Part shown: piece after piece, positions 41,374-50,709 of the stretch
How positions within the stretch are numbered: position 1 is the first letter of the stretch
Layout of the letters: each line of letters begins with the position of its first letter
Source of the DNA: Methylocystis silviterrae
Lineage (GTDB): Bacteria; Pseudomonadota; Alphaproteobacteria; Rhizobiales; Beijerinckiaceae
NCBI RefSeq assembly: GCF_013350005.1
Contig: NZ_JABVWW010000004.1
Coordinates: 248,001 to 312,000 of the forward strand
Direction of reading: 5' to 3'
Length of the DNA stretch: 64,000 nucleotides
The notes under the pieces: model-generated
Databases searched by the model: none
What the model was told of the DNA's origin: nothing
What the model saw: only the letters and a program-made list of their open reading frames with translations
Made by a program: the position numbers and the translations under genes

Positions 41374-42810
41374 TCAGAAGAGCGCCGGCGCGGCCTTGTC
41401 CGTCGGAAACAGCTTATCGTCCCCTTCCACCGCGCGGGGCAGACAGACACGCGCGATCAGCCCGTTGGGCTCCCGATCGAGCAGCGACACGGATCCGCCG
41501 TGGTTCTCGACAAGCGAACGCACAATCGATAGGCCGAGTCCAAATCCGCTGTGCTCGTCAAGCGTTCGTCCCGGCTGACCGCGAACGAAGGGCTCAAATG
41601 CGGTGTTCTTGCCCTCCGCTGACATTCCCGGTCCGTCGTCAACGACGTCGACCTCGATGAGCGCTCCCGGGCCTTCCGCGATGTAGATGTCCACGGTCTT
41701 CGCGTGATGCGTCGCGTTTTCGACGAGATTGGTGAAAATGCGTTGCACGTCGCAAAGCGATCCGAAGACCATTTGGTGACCGTCGCCATGGTAGGTCACA
41801 TGATGCCCGAGGTCGCAGAACTCGTCGGCGACCGTTTGCAGAACGCTGTCGAGATCGACCAGGGAACAGTCGGATTTGTCGTCTCCTTCAGCGCGCAAAT
41901 ACTGCAAATTCTTGAACAGCATTGCGTCCATGAGATCGACGTCGCGCATTATCCGCTGCTGAAGGCTTTGATCTGACACAAATTCTGTTTTCAGCTTCAA
42001 CCGCGTGATGATCGTTCGCAAGTCATGACTGACCGCCGCGAGCACATGGGCGCGCGCGGCGATCATCTTGCTGATGCGCGCCTGCATGCGATTCAGCGAG
42101 CGGGTCAATTCGCGAACTTCCTGAGGACCTCGCTCCGGGAGCTGCGCTTTCGTATCGACATCGCTCGGAATCTGCTCAGCATATTTTGCCAGTCGTCGCA
42201 GCGGCGCCATGATCGCGTTCAGCGCCCAGAACACGAAGATCGCAGTGAATATGATGAAGGACAGGGCCGTTCGCGCGCCCTGAGTCAGGATGAACGGTTC
42301 GTCATCGGCATGCTGCCAAAGCCATCGCCATATCGAACCGGGAGATTTTTGATGCTCGGCGATTGAGACCGTCGCATAGCCGCCCTTATGCAATTCGACG
42401 GCGAGGACGCCGTAATCTCCGGGCGTTGAACTTTCGACCTCGAACACATCTGCGCCGCCCCACAACAGCGAGTCGATGTGACGAATTTCGTTTTCAAAGG
42501 CGAGATCGCCGCCGCCGGTCGAAGATGTCGCCGACGGAGGGCGCGACTCCTGAATCTCGATACTGGCGTAGGGTACGGCGTGAGAGAGCGCTGAAATGAC
42601 ATTGGCTCTCTCTGAGAGCGGAGCGACGTCCAAAGCGAGGATTATGCTCGCGATGAAATCTCCTTGGTCGACGATGTGCCGCCTACCGAACACATGGAAC
42701 ATGCCGATGACGATCGTTTGGAACGCCACGATCGACACGAAAATCAGCAGCGTGATTTGAACGGCCAGTTTGTTGAGCCGGAAACGCCAGGGAAGGCGAG
42801 CAGGGTTCAT
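41374..42810 (-). CDS. Sensor histidine kinase (OmpR/EnvZ-type two-component system)
   Basis: The 478-residue inner-membrane kinase has TM1 at about 15-42, a periplasmic sensor of about 140 residues, TM2 at about 182-200 and HAMP at about 201-253. The phosphoacceptor His262 is in AAVSHDLRTIITRLKLKTEF. The ATPase has N-box NLVENATHHA, G1 DVVDDGPGM and G2 SGFGLGLSIVRSLVENHGG. The ATG at 42810 overlaps the response-regulator stop (ATGA). The pair is divergent from the SulP/complex-I-like operon and is the obvious candidate regulator; the periplasmic signal is unknown. Confidence 0.92.
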   Translation of the reverse strand: MNPARLPWRFRLNKLAVQITLLIFVSIVAFQTIVIGMFHVFGRRHIVDQGDFIASIILALDVAPLSERANVISALSHAVPYASIEIQESRPPSATSSTGGGDLAFENEIRHIDSLLWGGADVFEVESSTPGDYGVLAVELHKGGYATVSIAEHQKSPGSIWRWLWQHADDEPFILTQGARTALSFIIFTAIFVFWALNAIMAPLRRLAKYAEQIPSDVDTKAQLPERGPQEVRELTRSLNRMQARISKMIAARAHVLAAVSHDLRTIITRLKLKTEFVSDQSLQQRIMRDVDLMDAMLFKNLQYLRAEGDDKSDCSLVDLDSVLQTVADEFCDLGHHVTYHGDGHQMVFGSLCDVQRIFTNLVENATHHAKTVDIYIAEGPGALIEVDVVDDGPGMSAEGKNTAFEPFVRGQPGRTLDEHSGFGLGLSIVRSLVENHGGSVSLLDREPNGLIARVCLPRAVEGDDKLFPTDKAAPALF

Positions 42811-43526
42811 GCGCGCGCCACGTGAGTGGAGAAAATATAGCCCTCGGAGCGAACCGTCTGGATGAACGCGGGCTTTTTTGGATCCGCTTCTATCTTCTGT
42901 CGAAGCCGGCTGATCAGAACGTCGATGCTGCGCTCGAAGGGCCCAGTCGTCGGTCCATGCGTCATGTTGATCAGTTGCTCGCGCGTCAACACCCGATGGG
43001 GATTTTCGCACAAAGCATGCAACAGATCGAATTCGGCGCCGGTCATGGCCACCTTTATGCCGCATGGCGCGACGACCTCCCGCGCCAGCACATCGACGCG
43101 CCAGCCCGAGAAAAGATACGCTTGCCGTACGGCGCGCCCGTCGACGGCGTTCGGGTTTTCAGTTCGTCTCAGTACGGCGCGGATGCGCGCCAGCAGTTCG
43201 CGCGAATTGAACGGCTTGACGATGTAATCGTCGGCCCCGAGCTCCAGACCCAATATTTTATCGATATCCTCCGACTGCGCCGTCAGTATGATTATAGGGA
43301 TGCGTCTCTCGGATCGCACCCGCCGGCAGATCGACAAGCCGTCTTCGCCGGGAAGATTAAGATCGAGGATCAGCAGGTCATAAGCCCCGGCGCTGAACGC
43401 AGCGTCCATTGCCTGGGCGTTTGCGGCCACCTTTGTCTGAATATCATGCGCCGCGAGATAGAGGGAGACGAACTCGCCGATTTCGGCGTCATCCTCGACG
43501 ATCAGTATTGAAATGGGAGGGGTCAA
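42807..43526 (-). CDS. OmpR-family response regulator
   Basis: The 239-residue regulator has a receiver domain at 1-120: acidic EDD near residue 11, phosphorylation site Asp55 in LLILDLNLPG, conserved Thr in ILTAQ and Lys in IVKPFNSREL. A winged-helix DNA-binding domain follows (MTGAEFDLLHALCENPHRVLTREQLINM and RSIDVLISRLRQKIE, SEGYIF). It is cotranscribed with the histidine kinase. A 263-base divergent region separates it from the SulP gene. Confidence 0.95.
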   Translation of the reverse strand: MTPPISILIVEDDAEIGEFVSLYLAAHDIQTKVAANAQAMDAAFSAGAYDLLILDLNLPGEDGLSICRRVRSERRIPIIILTAQSEDIDKILGLELGADDYIVKPFNSRELLARIRAVLRRTENPNAVDGRAVRQAYLFSGWRVDVLAREVVAPCGIKVAMTGAEFDLLHALCENPHRVLTREQLINMTHGPTTGPFERSIDVLISRLRQKIEADPKKPAFIQTVRSEGYIFSTHVARA

Positions 43527-43789
43527 AGGAGGCGCAATCGCTTTCGTTGGAGCTCGCCGGAACGTAATAATGCAATGTTTCTAGAGTGTTTCCAGCACAA
43601 AAAAACCTCCGCACCGCGACGCTTCAGTAGCTCTGGTCTGATCTCGTCGGATTTGGGAAATGAATCAGAAACAATCTCTGTGGCCTGAAAAACTGGAGAA
43701 ACACCACAGCCACTGGCCTGTCCTATGTTGCGGCCGCGCTAACCTGTCGGCGCCAAGGTTTCGACTGAGCGCGATGGCGAGGACACCCT

Positions 43790-45580
43790 ATGAAAAGCAA
43801 AGCTCAGGCTGTCACCCACGACCTGGAAGCGGTCGCGGCAGAGACGAGCGCCTCTCAGCGTCCCAGTTCGTCGTCGCAAGAATGGCTGGGCGAGGACCTG
43901 GGCGGACCCGCCGCGGATGAGAATCGCCCAAATTTCACAGGGACGATTCCAGCCCGGTTCACGCCGAAGACCGGCCTCGCCGGATTGGCCGAAAATTGGC
44001 GCGCCGACGTTCTGTCCGGCTTTCTGGTGTTTCTTATCGCGCTGCCGCTATGCCTTGGCATTGCGATGGCGTCGGGTTTTCCGCCCCAGGCGGGCATCAT
44101 CACCGCCGTCGTCGGCGGCCTGCTGGTGTCACGAATCAATGGCTCCTTCGTCACCATCACCGGCCCGGCGGCGGGCCTCATCGTGGTCATTCTGGACTCG
44201 GTGCAGGCGCTCGGCGACGGCGACGCCAAAGCCGGCTACCACTACACCTTGGCGGCGATTGTATGCGCCAGCGTCATTCAGATGCTGATGGGCATCATGA
44301 AAGCCGGCAAGATGAGCGCCTTTTTTCCGTCCTCGGCCGTGCATGGCATGTTGGCGGCGATCGGCATCATCATTATGGCCAAGCAGATTCACGTCATGCT
44401 CGGCGTGAAGCCGGATGCGCAGTCTCTGTTTGAGACAATCGGCGCCATCCCCGCTAGCCTGCGCGACATGAATCCGGAGGTCGCCATTATTGGCTTCATT
44501 GGGCTTTTGATCCTGATCGCCTGGTCGTTGGTGAAGAGTCGCCGACTAAAAATGATCCCGGCGCCGCTCGTCGTCGTCATCATCGGCATGGCGCTCGCGC
44601 AATATTATGATCTCGACGATGAACATATCTATCTCTTCCTGCCGGACTATCCGTTTCTGCCGCATCACGAATTCACGATCGGTCCGAAATTCCTTGTCTC
44701 GATTCCGCAGAACTTCCTGTCCGGCTTCGCCTTCCCGGATTTCTCGCTGATCGGCTCCAGCATGTTCTGGCAGCAAGTCTTCGCCATCTGTCTCGTTGGC
44801 AGCCTGGAAAGCTTGCTCAGCTCGGCGGCGGTCGATAAGCTCGATCCCTATAGGCGCACCTCAGATCTCAACCGCGACCTCGCGGCGGTCGGCTTCGGCA
44901 ATATTATATGCGGCCTGATTGGCGGTATGCCGATGATCGCAGAAATCGTCCGCAGCTCCGCCAATGTGAATAATGGCGCGCGCACGGGGTGGGCGAATTT
45001 CTTCCACGGATTGTTCCTGCTGACCTTCGTCGCGCTTTTCCCGAGGGTCATTCACGAGATCCCGCTTGCCTCGCTCGCGGCGCTGCTGGTGTTCACCGGC
45101 TACCGACTTGCATCGCCGCTCGAGTTCAAGAAGACGCTGGCGATCGGCTGGGACCAGCTCACCGTTTTCGTGATTACGATCATCGGCGTGCTGGGGACCG
45201 ATCTCTTGATCGGCGTCGCCATCGGCATCGCCGCCGAGTTCCTGTTCCACTTCTGGCGTAGCGTTAACTGGGGACAGGTGTTTAAGCTGCATCGCGACGT
45301 CGTGGAGCGCGCGCCCGGCGTTTATCAGGTCAAGATCGGCGGCGCGGCCTTTTTCGCCAACTACCTCGCGCTCAAGGGCGATCTCGCCAAGCTCCCAAAG
45401 GGCAAGACGGTCATCTTTGATCTCTCAGACTCCTGGTGCGTCGATCATACGGTGATGGAGAACCTTCATCACTTTTGCGAGGACTATGAAGCAAACGGCG
45501 GCCACGCAGAGATTTGCGGACTGGATCAACACGTTGCGACGTCAAAGCATCCTCTCGCCCCACGCAAGCGCAGCGTCTAG
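43790..45580 (+). CDS. SulP-family anion transporter with STAS domain
   Basis: The 596-residue protein has a hydrophilic N-terminus of about 65 residues, then the SulP core at about 70-490. Core features are ADVLSGFLVFLIALPLCLGIAMASGFPP, INGSFVTITGPAAGLIVVILDSVQAL, and SLESLLSSAAVDKLDPYRRTSDLNRDLAAVGFGNIICGLIGGMPMIAEIVRSSANVNNGA. A C-terminal STAS-like domain is at about 500-580 (VYQVKIGGAAFFANYLALKGDLAKLPKGKTVIFDLSDSWCVDHTVMENLHHF). The family carries sulfate, bicarbonate (as in cyanobacterial BicA) and other anions. It is followed 57 bases later by six complex-I-like genes in the same direction, an association suggesting a joint function. Confidence 0.92.
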   Translation: MKSKAQAVTHDLEAVAAETSASQRPSSSSQEWLGEDLGGPAADENRPNFTGTIPARFTPKTGLAGLAENWRADVLSGFLVFLIALPLCLGIAMASGFPPQAGIITAVVGGLLVSRINGSFVTITGPAAGLIVVILDSVQALGDGDAKAGYHYTLAAIVCASVIQMLMGIMKAGKMSAFFPSSAVHGMLAAIGIIIMAKQIHVMLGVKPDAQSLFETIGAIPASLRDMNPEVAIIGFIGLLILIAWSLVKSRRLKMIPAPLVVVIIGMALAQYYDLDDEHIYLFLPDYPFLPHHEFTIGPKFLVSIPQNFLSGFAFPDFSLIGSSMFWQQVFAICLVGSLESLLSSAAVDKLDPYRRTSDLNRDLAAVGFGNIICGLIGGMPMIAEIVRSSANVNNGARTGWANFFHGLFLLTFVALFPRVIHEIPLASLAALLVFTGYRLASPLEFKKTLAIGWDQLTVFVITIIGVLGTDLLIGVAIGIAAEFLFHFWRSVNWGQVFKLHRDVVERAPGVYQVKIGGAAFFANYLALKGDLAKLPKGKTVIFDLSDSWCVDHTVMENLHHFCEDYEANGGHAEICGLDQHVATSKHPLAPRKRSV

Positions 45581-45637
45581 CCTGTAAAGTTCACGCAAGG
45601 CGCGACCGACCGCCGCGCCGATTCGAAGGTGACACGT

Positions 45638-47635
45638 ATGCCGCTCTACCTGGCGCTGACCTGTGTCAGCGCGCTGCTCGCCGTCAGCGTCTACGCCATC
45701 GTCGACAGGCGGAACCACGACGTCAGCCGTAACGTCTATCGCCTTTGCATCGGCCTCTGCGGCGTCCTCTTCCTCGCGGCGGTCATGCCAAGGGGCGCTC
45801 ATGTCGTTTCGACGGCTTTGCCGCTCGGACTGCCGTGGATCGGCATGCATTTTCGCATCGACGTCCTGACCGCCTTTTTTCTCGCCGTCGTCAATCTGGG
45901 CGGCGCGGCGGCGAGCGCCTATGCGATCGGCTATGGCGCGCATGAGAAAGAGCCGATGCGCGTGCTGCCGTTCTATCCAGCTTTTCTCGCTGGCATGAAC
46001 CTCGTCGTGCTGGCCGACGACGCCTTCACTTTCCTCGTCGCTTGGGAGTTCATGTCGCTTACTTCTTGGGCGCTCGTGCTGACGCATCATCATGAGGAGG
46101 AGAACAGGCGGGCCGGCTTCGTCTATTTATTGATGGCGAGCTTCGGCGGGTTTGCGCTGTTGATGGCGTTTGGCGTTCTCGGTGGCGTCGCCGGCGCCTA
46201 CGACTTCGCCTCGATTCGCGAGTCGACCAAGGAGGGATGGAAGACGGGCCTCGTCCTGGCCCTCGCGTTAGTCGGAATGGGGTCCAAAGCGGGACTCGCG
46301 CCCTTGCATATCTGGCTGCCGCTCGCCCATCCGGCGGCGCCAAGCCACGTCTCGGCGCTGATGAGCGGCGTCATGACGAAGGTCGCCATCTACGGCTTCA
46401 TTCGGGTTGTGTTCGATTTGCTTGGGCCGCCGGCCTTCTGGTGGTCGGTCGAGCCGATGACCTTTGGCGCAGCGAGCGCCCTCATCGGCGTTCTCTTCGC
46501 GACGATTCAGAGCGATCTGAAGAAGCTGCTCGCCTACAGCACCATCGAAAACATCGGCATCATCTTCATCGCGCTCGGTCTTGCCTTGGCGTTCAAGGCC
46601 AATGGCATGGCGCTGCCGGCCGCGCTCGCCTTCACCGCGGCGCTCTTTCACGTTTTCAATCATTCGCTGTTCAAGAGCCTGCTGTTCTTTGGCGCCGGCG
46701 CGGTATTGAACGCGAGCGGCGAAAGAAGCATCGAACGGCTCGGCGGTCTTATTCACTCCATGCCGAAAACGGCGTTCCTTTTTCTCGGCGGCTGCGTCGC
46801 CATCGCCGCCCTGCCGCCGCTGAACGGCTTTGTGTCGGAATGGCTGGTCTTCCAGGCGATCTTGCTGAGCCCGTCGCTGCCGCAATGGACCGTGAAGCTC
46901 CTCGTTCCGGCGGTCGGCGTGGCGCTGGCGCTGAGCGCGGCGCTCGGCGCCGGCTGCTACATACGCGCCTATGGCGTCGCCTTTCTGGGGCGCCCCCGCA
47001 GCGAAGCGGCGCGCGCGGCGCATGATCCGGATCGCTGGTCGCTTGGGACCATGGCGGTTTTGCTGACGCTGTGCCTCATGGCCGGTCTGCTGCCGAGCCT
47101 CCTCATCGACATGATTTCACCCGTGGCGAAAGATTTTGTCGGCGGCCGCATGCCGACGCAGGCTGAACTCTCCTGGCTCTCGATCGCGCCCGTGGCCGAA
47201 AGCCGCAGCTCCTACAATGGACTTCTGGTCTTCGCGTTCATTCTCTTCTCCGCCTATTCGGCGAGATGGGTCATCCACAAATTTGGCACGGCGCGGTCGC
47301 GGCGCGCGCCGGCCTGGGACTGTGGCTACATCGAAACCAGTCCCATGACGCAATACACCGCCAGCAGCTTCGCGCAGCCGATCCGGCGCACCCTTGGCGT
47401 CATCGCCTTTTCGGTGCGGGACCGCCTCGACATGCCGGCGCCGGGCGATACGCGGCCCGCGCGCTTGAGCGTCGACATCAAGGATCGGATCTTCGACTAT
47501 CTTTATGCGCCCCTCACGCGGGCGGTGGAATCCTGCGCCGCCGGGCTGAACATCCTCAGTCTCCTGACGATCCAGGAATATCTCGCGCTGGTTTTCGCGG
47601 CGCTCGTCTTCCTCCTGGTCCTGGTGGCGATATGA
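45638..47635 (+). CDS. hyfB: Hydrogenase-4/complex-I-like membrane subunit B (antiporter-like)
   Basis: The 665-residue NuoL/HyfB-like protein has about 16 transmembrane segments. Proton-channel residues are kept: Glu137 in VAWEFMSLTSW, Lys217 in GMGSKAGLAPLHIWLPLAHPAAPSHVSALMSG, Lys248 in GVMTKVAIYG, and DLKKLLAYSTIENIGI. FNHSLFKSLLFFGAG and the cytoplasmic WDCGYIE motif are typical of HyfB. ATG 45638 is preceded by GAAGGTGA with good spacing; a GTG at 45629 is an alternative. Its TGA overlaps the ATG of the next gene. It should pump or conduct protons (or Na) as part of an Ehr-like complex. Confidence 0.93.
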   Translation: MPLYLALTCVSALLAVSVYAIVDRRNHDVSRNVYRLCIGLCGVLFLAAVMPRGAHVVSTALPLGLPWIGMHFRIDVLTAFFLAVVNLGGAAASAYAIGYGAHEKEPMRVLPFYPAFLAGMNLVVLADDAFTFLVAWEFMSLTSWALVLTHHHEEENRRAGFVYLLMASFGGFALLMAFGVLGGVAGAYDFASIRESTKEGWKTGLVLALALVGMGSKAGLAPLHIWLPLAHPAAPSHVSALMSGVMTKVAIYGFIRVVFDLLGPPAFWWSVEPMTFGAASALIGVLFATIQSDLKKLLAYSTIENIGIIFIALGLALAFKANGMALPAALAFTAALFHVFNHSLFKSLLFFGAGAVLNASGERSIERLGGLIHSMPKTAFLFLGGCVAIAALPPLNGFVSEWLVFQAILLSPSLPQWTVKLLVPAVGVALALSAALGAGCYIRAYGVAFLGRPRSEAARAAHDPDRWSLGTMAVLLTLCLMAGLLPSLLIDMISPVAKDFVGGRMPTQAELSWLSIAPVAESRSSYNGLLVFAFILFSAYSARWVIHKFGTARSRRAPAWDCGYIETSPMTQYTASSFAQPIRRTLGVIAFSVRDRLDMPAPGDTRPARLSVDIKDRIFDYLYAPLTRAVESCAAGLNILSLLTIQEYLALVFAALVFLLVLVAI

Positions 47636-48585
47636 CGCTTCTTTTCAACATCCTGGCGCAAGGCGTCCAAATGCTTTTGGTGCTTGCGCTGGCGCCGCTG
47701 CTCATCGGCTTTGTTCGAAAGCTGAAGGCGCGCCTCCTGCGCCGCAAAGGGCCGCCGATCATTCAACCCTGGCTCGATCTCATTCGCCTGCTGCGCAAGG
47801 AGGTCGTCCTCGCGGAAAACGCGTCGTGGCTGTATCGCTGGGCGCCCTATCTGATCTTTGCGATGATCTGGGTCGCCGCATCGCTCGTGCCGACGTTCGC
47901 CACGGGACTGACGTTCAGCTGGTCGGCCGATCTCATCGCCATCATCGCCCTGCTCGGCAGCGCCCGTTTCTTCCTTGCTCTCGCGGGCATGGACATTGGA
48001 ACGAGTTTCGGCGGCATCGGCTCGAGTCGCGAGGCGATGTTCGGCTCGCTCGCGGAGCCGGCGATGATGATGATCGTCTTCACCGTCTCCTTCGTCGCCG
48101 GAACGACGCAGCTGTCTGAAATTGCAGCCTACATGGTCGCGAATATGGAATTGCGCGCCTCGGTCGGGATGGCGCTCGTCGCGCTCCTCATCGTCGCCAT
48201 CGCAGAGAATGGACGGATTCCCGTCGATAATCCCGCGACCCATCTTGAGTTGACGATGGTGCATGAGGCGATGGTTCTCGAATATTCCGGGCGCTATCTC
48301 GCGCTCATTGAACTCGCCGCGGCGCTCAAGCTGCTCCTTTATCTCTCGCTCATCGCCTGCGTCTTTTTCCCCGTCGGGCTCGCCTCGCATGATGCGGGCG
48401 CGGAGGCGATGATGATTGGGCTTTGCGCTTACGTCCTGAAGCTGGCGATCGGCGGCGGCGCGCTCGCGCTGTTTGAGACAACCACAGCCAAGATGCGCAT
48501 CTTCCGCGTTCCCGACTTTCTCGGCGCGGGGCTGATGCTTGGCCTCCTTGCGACGCTGCTCGTTTTCGTGACACGGAGCCTCTGA
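47632..48585 (+). CDS. hyfC: Hydrogenase-4/complex-I-like membrane subunit C (NuoH-like)
   Basis: The 317-residue protein is homologous to NuoH/HycD, the subunit that docks the hydrophilic arm on the membrane. The conserved cytoplasmic loop is LLRRKGPPIIQPWLDLIRLLRKE, and the charged loop is AENGRIPVDNPATHLELTMVHEAMVLEYSG, with the Glu/Asp residues of the E-channel. There are about eight transmembrane helices. It overlaps hyfB by four bases (ATGA), and its stop shares one base with the start of hyfE. Confidence 0.93.
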   Translation: MTLLFNILAQGVQMLLVLALAPLLIGFVRKLKARLLRRKGPPIIQPWLDLIRLLRKEVVLAENASWLYRWAPYLIFAMIWVAASLVPTFATGLTFSWSADLIAIIALLGSARFFLALAGMDIGTSFGGIGSSREAMFGSLAEPAMMMIVFTVSFVAGTTQLSEIAAYMVANMELRASVGMALVALLIVAIAENGRIPVDNPATHLELTMVHEAMVLEYSGRYLALIELAAALKLLLYLSLIACVFFPVGLASHDAGAEAMMIGLCAYVLKLAIGGGALALFETTTAKMRIFRVPDFLGAGLMLGLLATLLVFVTRSL

Positions 48586-49247
48586 TGGAGCTTTTGACAA
48601 TCGACATCGCCCATGTGCTCGCGGGCGCGCTCCTGCTGACGAGCTTCATGCTGCTGTATCAGGATCGACTGTCGGGGCTGATCAATATCTACACGCTCCA
48701 CGCCGTCATCCTGTCGCTGTCGGTCGCCTGGCAGGCCTATTACCAGGACGCACATCATCTCTATCTAACGGCTGCCATCGCGGCGATCTTCAAGGCGCTG
48801 ATCATTCCCTTCAGCCTTCGCCACATCATCAAGCGTTTGCGCATCCATCGCACCGTGGAGGTCGTTGGCGGCGTCGGCATCACCATGCTCATCGGCATAT
48901 TTCTCGTGGCGCTGTCGCTCGTCGTCATGCTGCCGGCGACCGCCTCCGCTGATCCGCTGTCGCGCGAAGACATCGCATTCGCCTTGGCGATCGTGCTGCT
49001 GGGGCTGTTGATGATGGTGACGCGACGCAACGTCGTGAGCCAGATTATCGGTTTCATGTCGCTGGAAAATGGTCTGGTTTTGGCGGCGGCAGGGGCGAAC
49101 GGCATGCCACTCGTCGTCGAGATCAGCGTCGCCTTTTCCATTCTCATCGCCTTCATCGTGATCGGCATCTTCCTGTTTCGCATCCGTGAGCGATTCGACA
49201 ACGTTGAGCTTTCTGAACTCGATCGCGTGCGCGGAGGACGTTCATGA
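48585..49247 (+). CDS. hyfE: Hydrogenase-4/complex-I-like membrane subunit E (NuoK-like)
   Basis: The 220-residue HyfE-type subunit has six or seven transmembrane helices; its C-terminal part resembles NuoK (VVSQIIGFMSLENGLVLAAAGANGMPLVVEISVAFSILIAFIVIGIFLFR), with the conserved Glu in LENG and Glu in VEIS. The N-terminal extension (GLINIYTLHAVILSLSVAWQAYY) is typical of HyfE. Its TGA/ATG junctions with hyfC and hyfF show translational coupling. Confidence 0.9.
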   Translation: MELLTIDIAHVLAGALLLTSFMLLYQDRLSGLINIYTLHAVILSLSVAWQAYYQDAHHLYLTAAIAAIFKALIIPFSLRHIIKRLRIHRTVEVVGGVGITMLIGIFLVALSLVVMLPATASADPLSREDIAFALAIVLLGLLMMVTRRNVVSQIIGFMSLENGLVLAAAGANGMPLVVEISVAFSILIAFIVIGIFLFRIRERFDNVELSELDRVRGGRS

Positions 49248-50692
49248 GTTCCGATCTCTTCCTGGTCTCGAACGCGCTTGTCGGCATTCCCGCCGTCGCG
49301 GCCATTGCCGTTGCGCTTGAACCGGCCTACCGACGCTCGGCGATCATCAACCTCTGCGCCTCCGGCGCGACGTTTCTCTTCGCGCTTGTGCTTCTCGTCG
49401 TCGAGCCCGAAAGCGGCGGCTATCTCTTTGTCGACGACCTCAACATCGTCTTTGTTGTGCTCTCGACCTTCATCGGCTTCACCACGAGCGTCTATAGCGC
49501 GAGCTATATCGACCATGAGATCGAAACTGGCCGACTGACCACGAGAAACGTCCGCTTCTATCACGCGATGTATCAGTCGCTGATGTGCGCGATGAATCTG
49601 GCGCTGCTCGCCAGCAACATCGGCCTCATGTGGGTCGCGGTCGAAGTCGCGACCCTGACAACCGTGTTGATGGTCGGCATGTACCGCACGCCGCACGCTC
49701 TCGAGGCCGCTTGGAAATATTTTATCCTCGGCAGCGTCGGGATCGCGCTGGCGCTCTTCGGCACGATCCTCATTTACATGGCGGCCGAGCCGGTTCTGGG
49801 ACAGGGCTACGACGCCATGGTCTGGACGACGCTGATGCAGAAAGCGCCGCAGTTCAATCCGCGGATGCTCAACGTCGCCTTCGTGTTCCTGATGCTCGGC
49901 TACGGCACGAAGGTTGGGTTGGCGCCGATGCACGCCTGGCTTCCGGATGCGCACGCGGAGGGCCCGACGCCGATCTCGGCGGTCTTGTCCGGCCTCCTGC
50001 TCAATGTCGCGCTTTACGCGGTGCTGCGGTTCAAGATGCTGCTGACGGCCAATGCGGCGGCGATTACGCCCGGCCCGCTGATGATCACGCTCGGCCTTGC
50101 ATCTCTCATCATGGCGGCCTTCATGCTTTACCGCCGTGGCGACATCAAGCGGCTGTTCGCCTACTCCTCCATCGAGCACATGGGCATTATCGCCTTCGCT
50201 TTCGGCATGGGCGGACCGCTCGCCAACTTCGCCGGTCTGCTGCACATGACGATGCACAGCCTGACGAAGTCCGCGATCTTCTTCTCGGTTGGTCACATCG
50301 CGCAGGTCAAGGGCACGCAGAGAATCGCCGACATCAGAGGACTGACGCAGAGCCAGCCGGCGCTCGGCTGGTCCCTCGTCGCTGGCGTCGTCGCAATTAT
50401 CGGTCTGCCGCCGCTGGGCATCTTCATGAGCGAATTTCTCGTCGTGAGCTCGACCTTCGCACGCCAGCCGCTCCTCGCTATCCCGCTGGTTTTCGGCCTC
50501 CTTCTCGCCTTTGGCGCCTTGCTGTTGCGGCTCACCGGGATGGCGTTCGGTGAGCCAAGCCGCGACCAAGGCGAGGTGAAGGCGTCGATGTGGCCTGTCT
50601 ACGCCCATCTATCCCTTGTGCTGCTGGCCGGAATCTATCTCCCGTCTCACGTCGTGACCTGGTTCCAGAACGTCGCGCGACTGTTAGGCTGA
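49244..50692 (+). CDS. hyfF: Hydrogenase-4/complex-I-like membrane subunit F (NuoM/N-like antiporter)
   Basis: The 482-residue second antiporter-like subunit has about 14 transmembrane segments. Channel residues are present: Glu in WVAVEVATLTT, Lys in GYGTKVGLAPMHAWLPDAHAEGPTPISAVLSG, DIKRLFAYSSIEHMGI, MTMHSLTKSAIFFSVGH, and the discontinuous-helix region IIGLPPLGIFMSEF. It overlaps hyfE by four bases. With hyfB this gives two antiporter-like subunits in the complex. No hyfD is present, so the membrane arm is smaller than that of hydrogenase-4. Confidence 0.92.
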   Translation: MSSDLFLVSNALVGIPAVAAIAVALEPAYRRSAIINLCASGATFLFALVLLVVEPESGGYLFVDDLNIVFVVLSTFIGFTTSVYSASYIDHEIETGRLTTRNVRFYHAMYQSLMCAMNLALLASNIGLMWVAVEVATLTTVLMVGMYRTPHALEAAWKYFILGSVGIALALFGTILIYMAAEPVLGQGYDAMVWTTLMQKAPQFNPRMLNVAFVFLMLGYGTKVGLAPMHAWLPDAHAEGPTPISAVLSGLLLNVALYAVLRFKMLLTANAAAITPGPLMITLGLASLIMAAFMLYRRGDIKRLFAYSSIEHMGIIAFAFGMGGPLANFAGLLHMTMHSLTKSAIFFSVGHIAQVKGTQRIADIRGLTQSQPALGWSLVAGVVAIIGLPPLGIFMSEFLVVSSTFARQPLLAIPLVFGLLLAFGALLLRLTGMAFGEPSRDQGEVKASMWPVYAHLSLVLLAGIYLPSHVVTWFQNVARLLG

Positions 50693-50709
50693 GTTCGAAG
50701 GATGAAAAG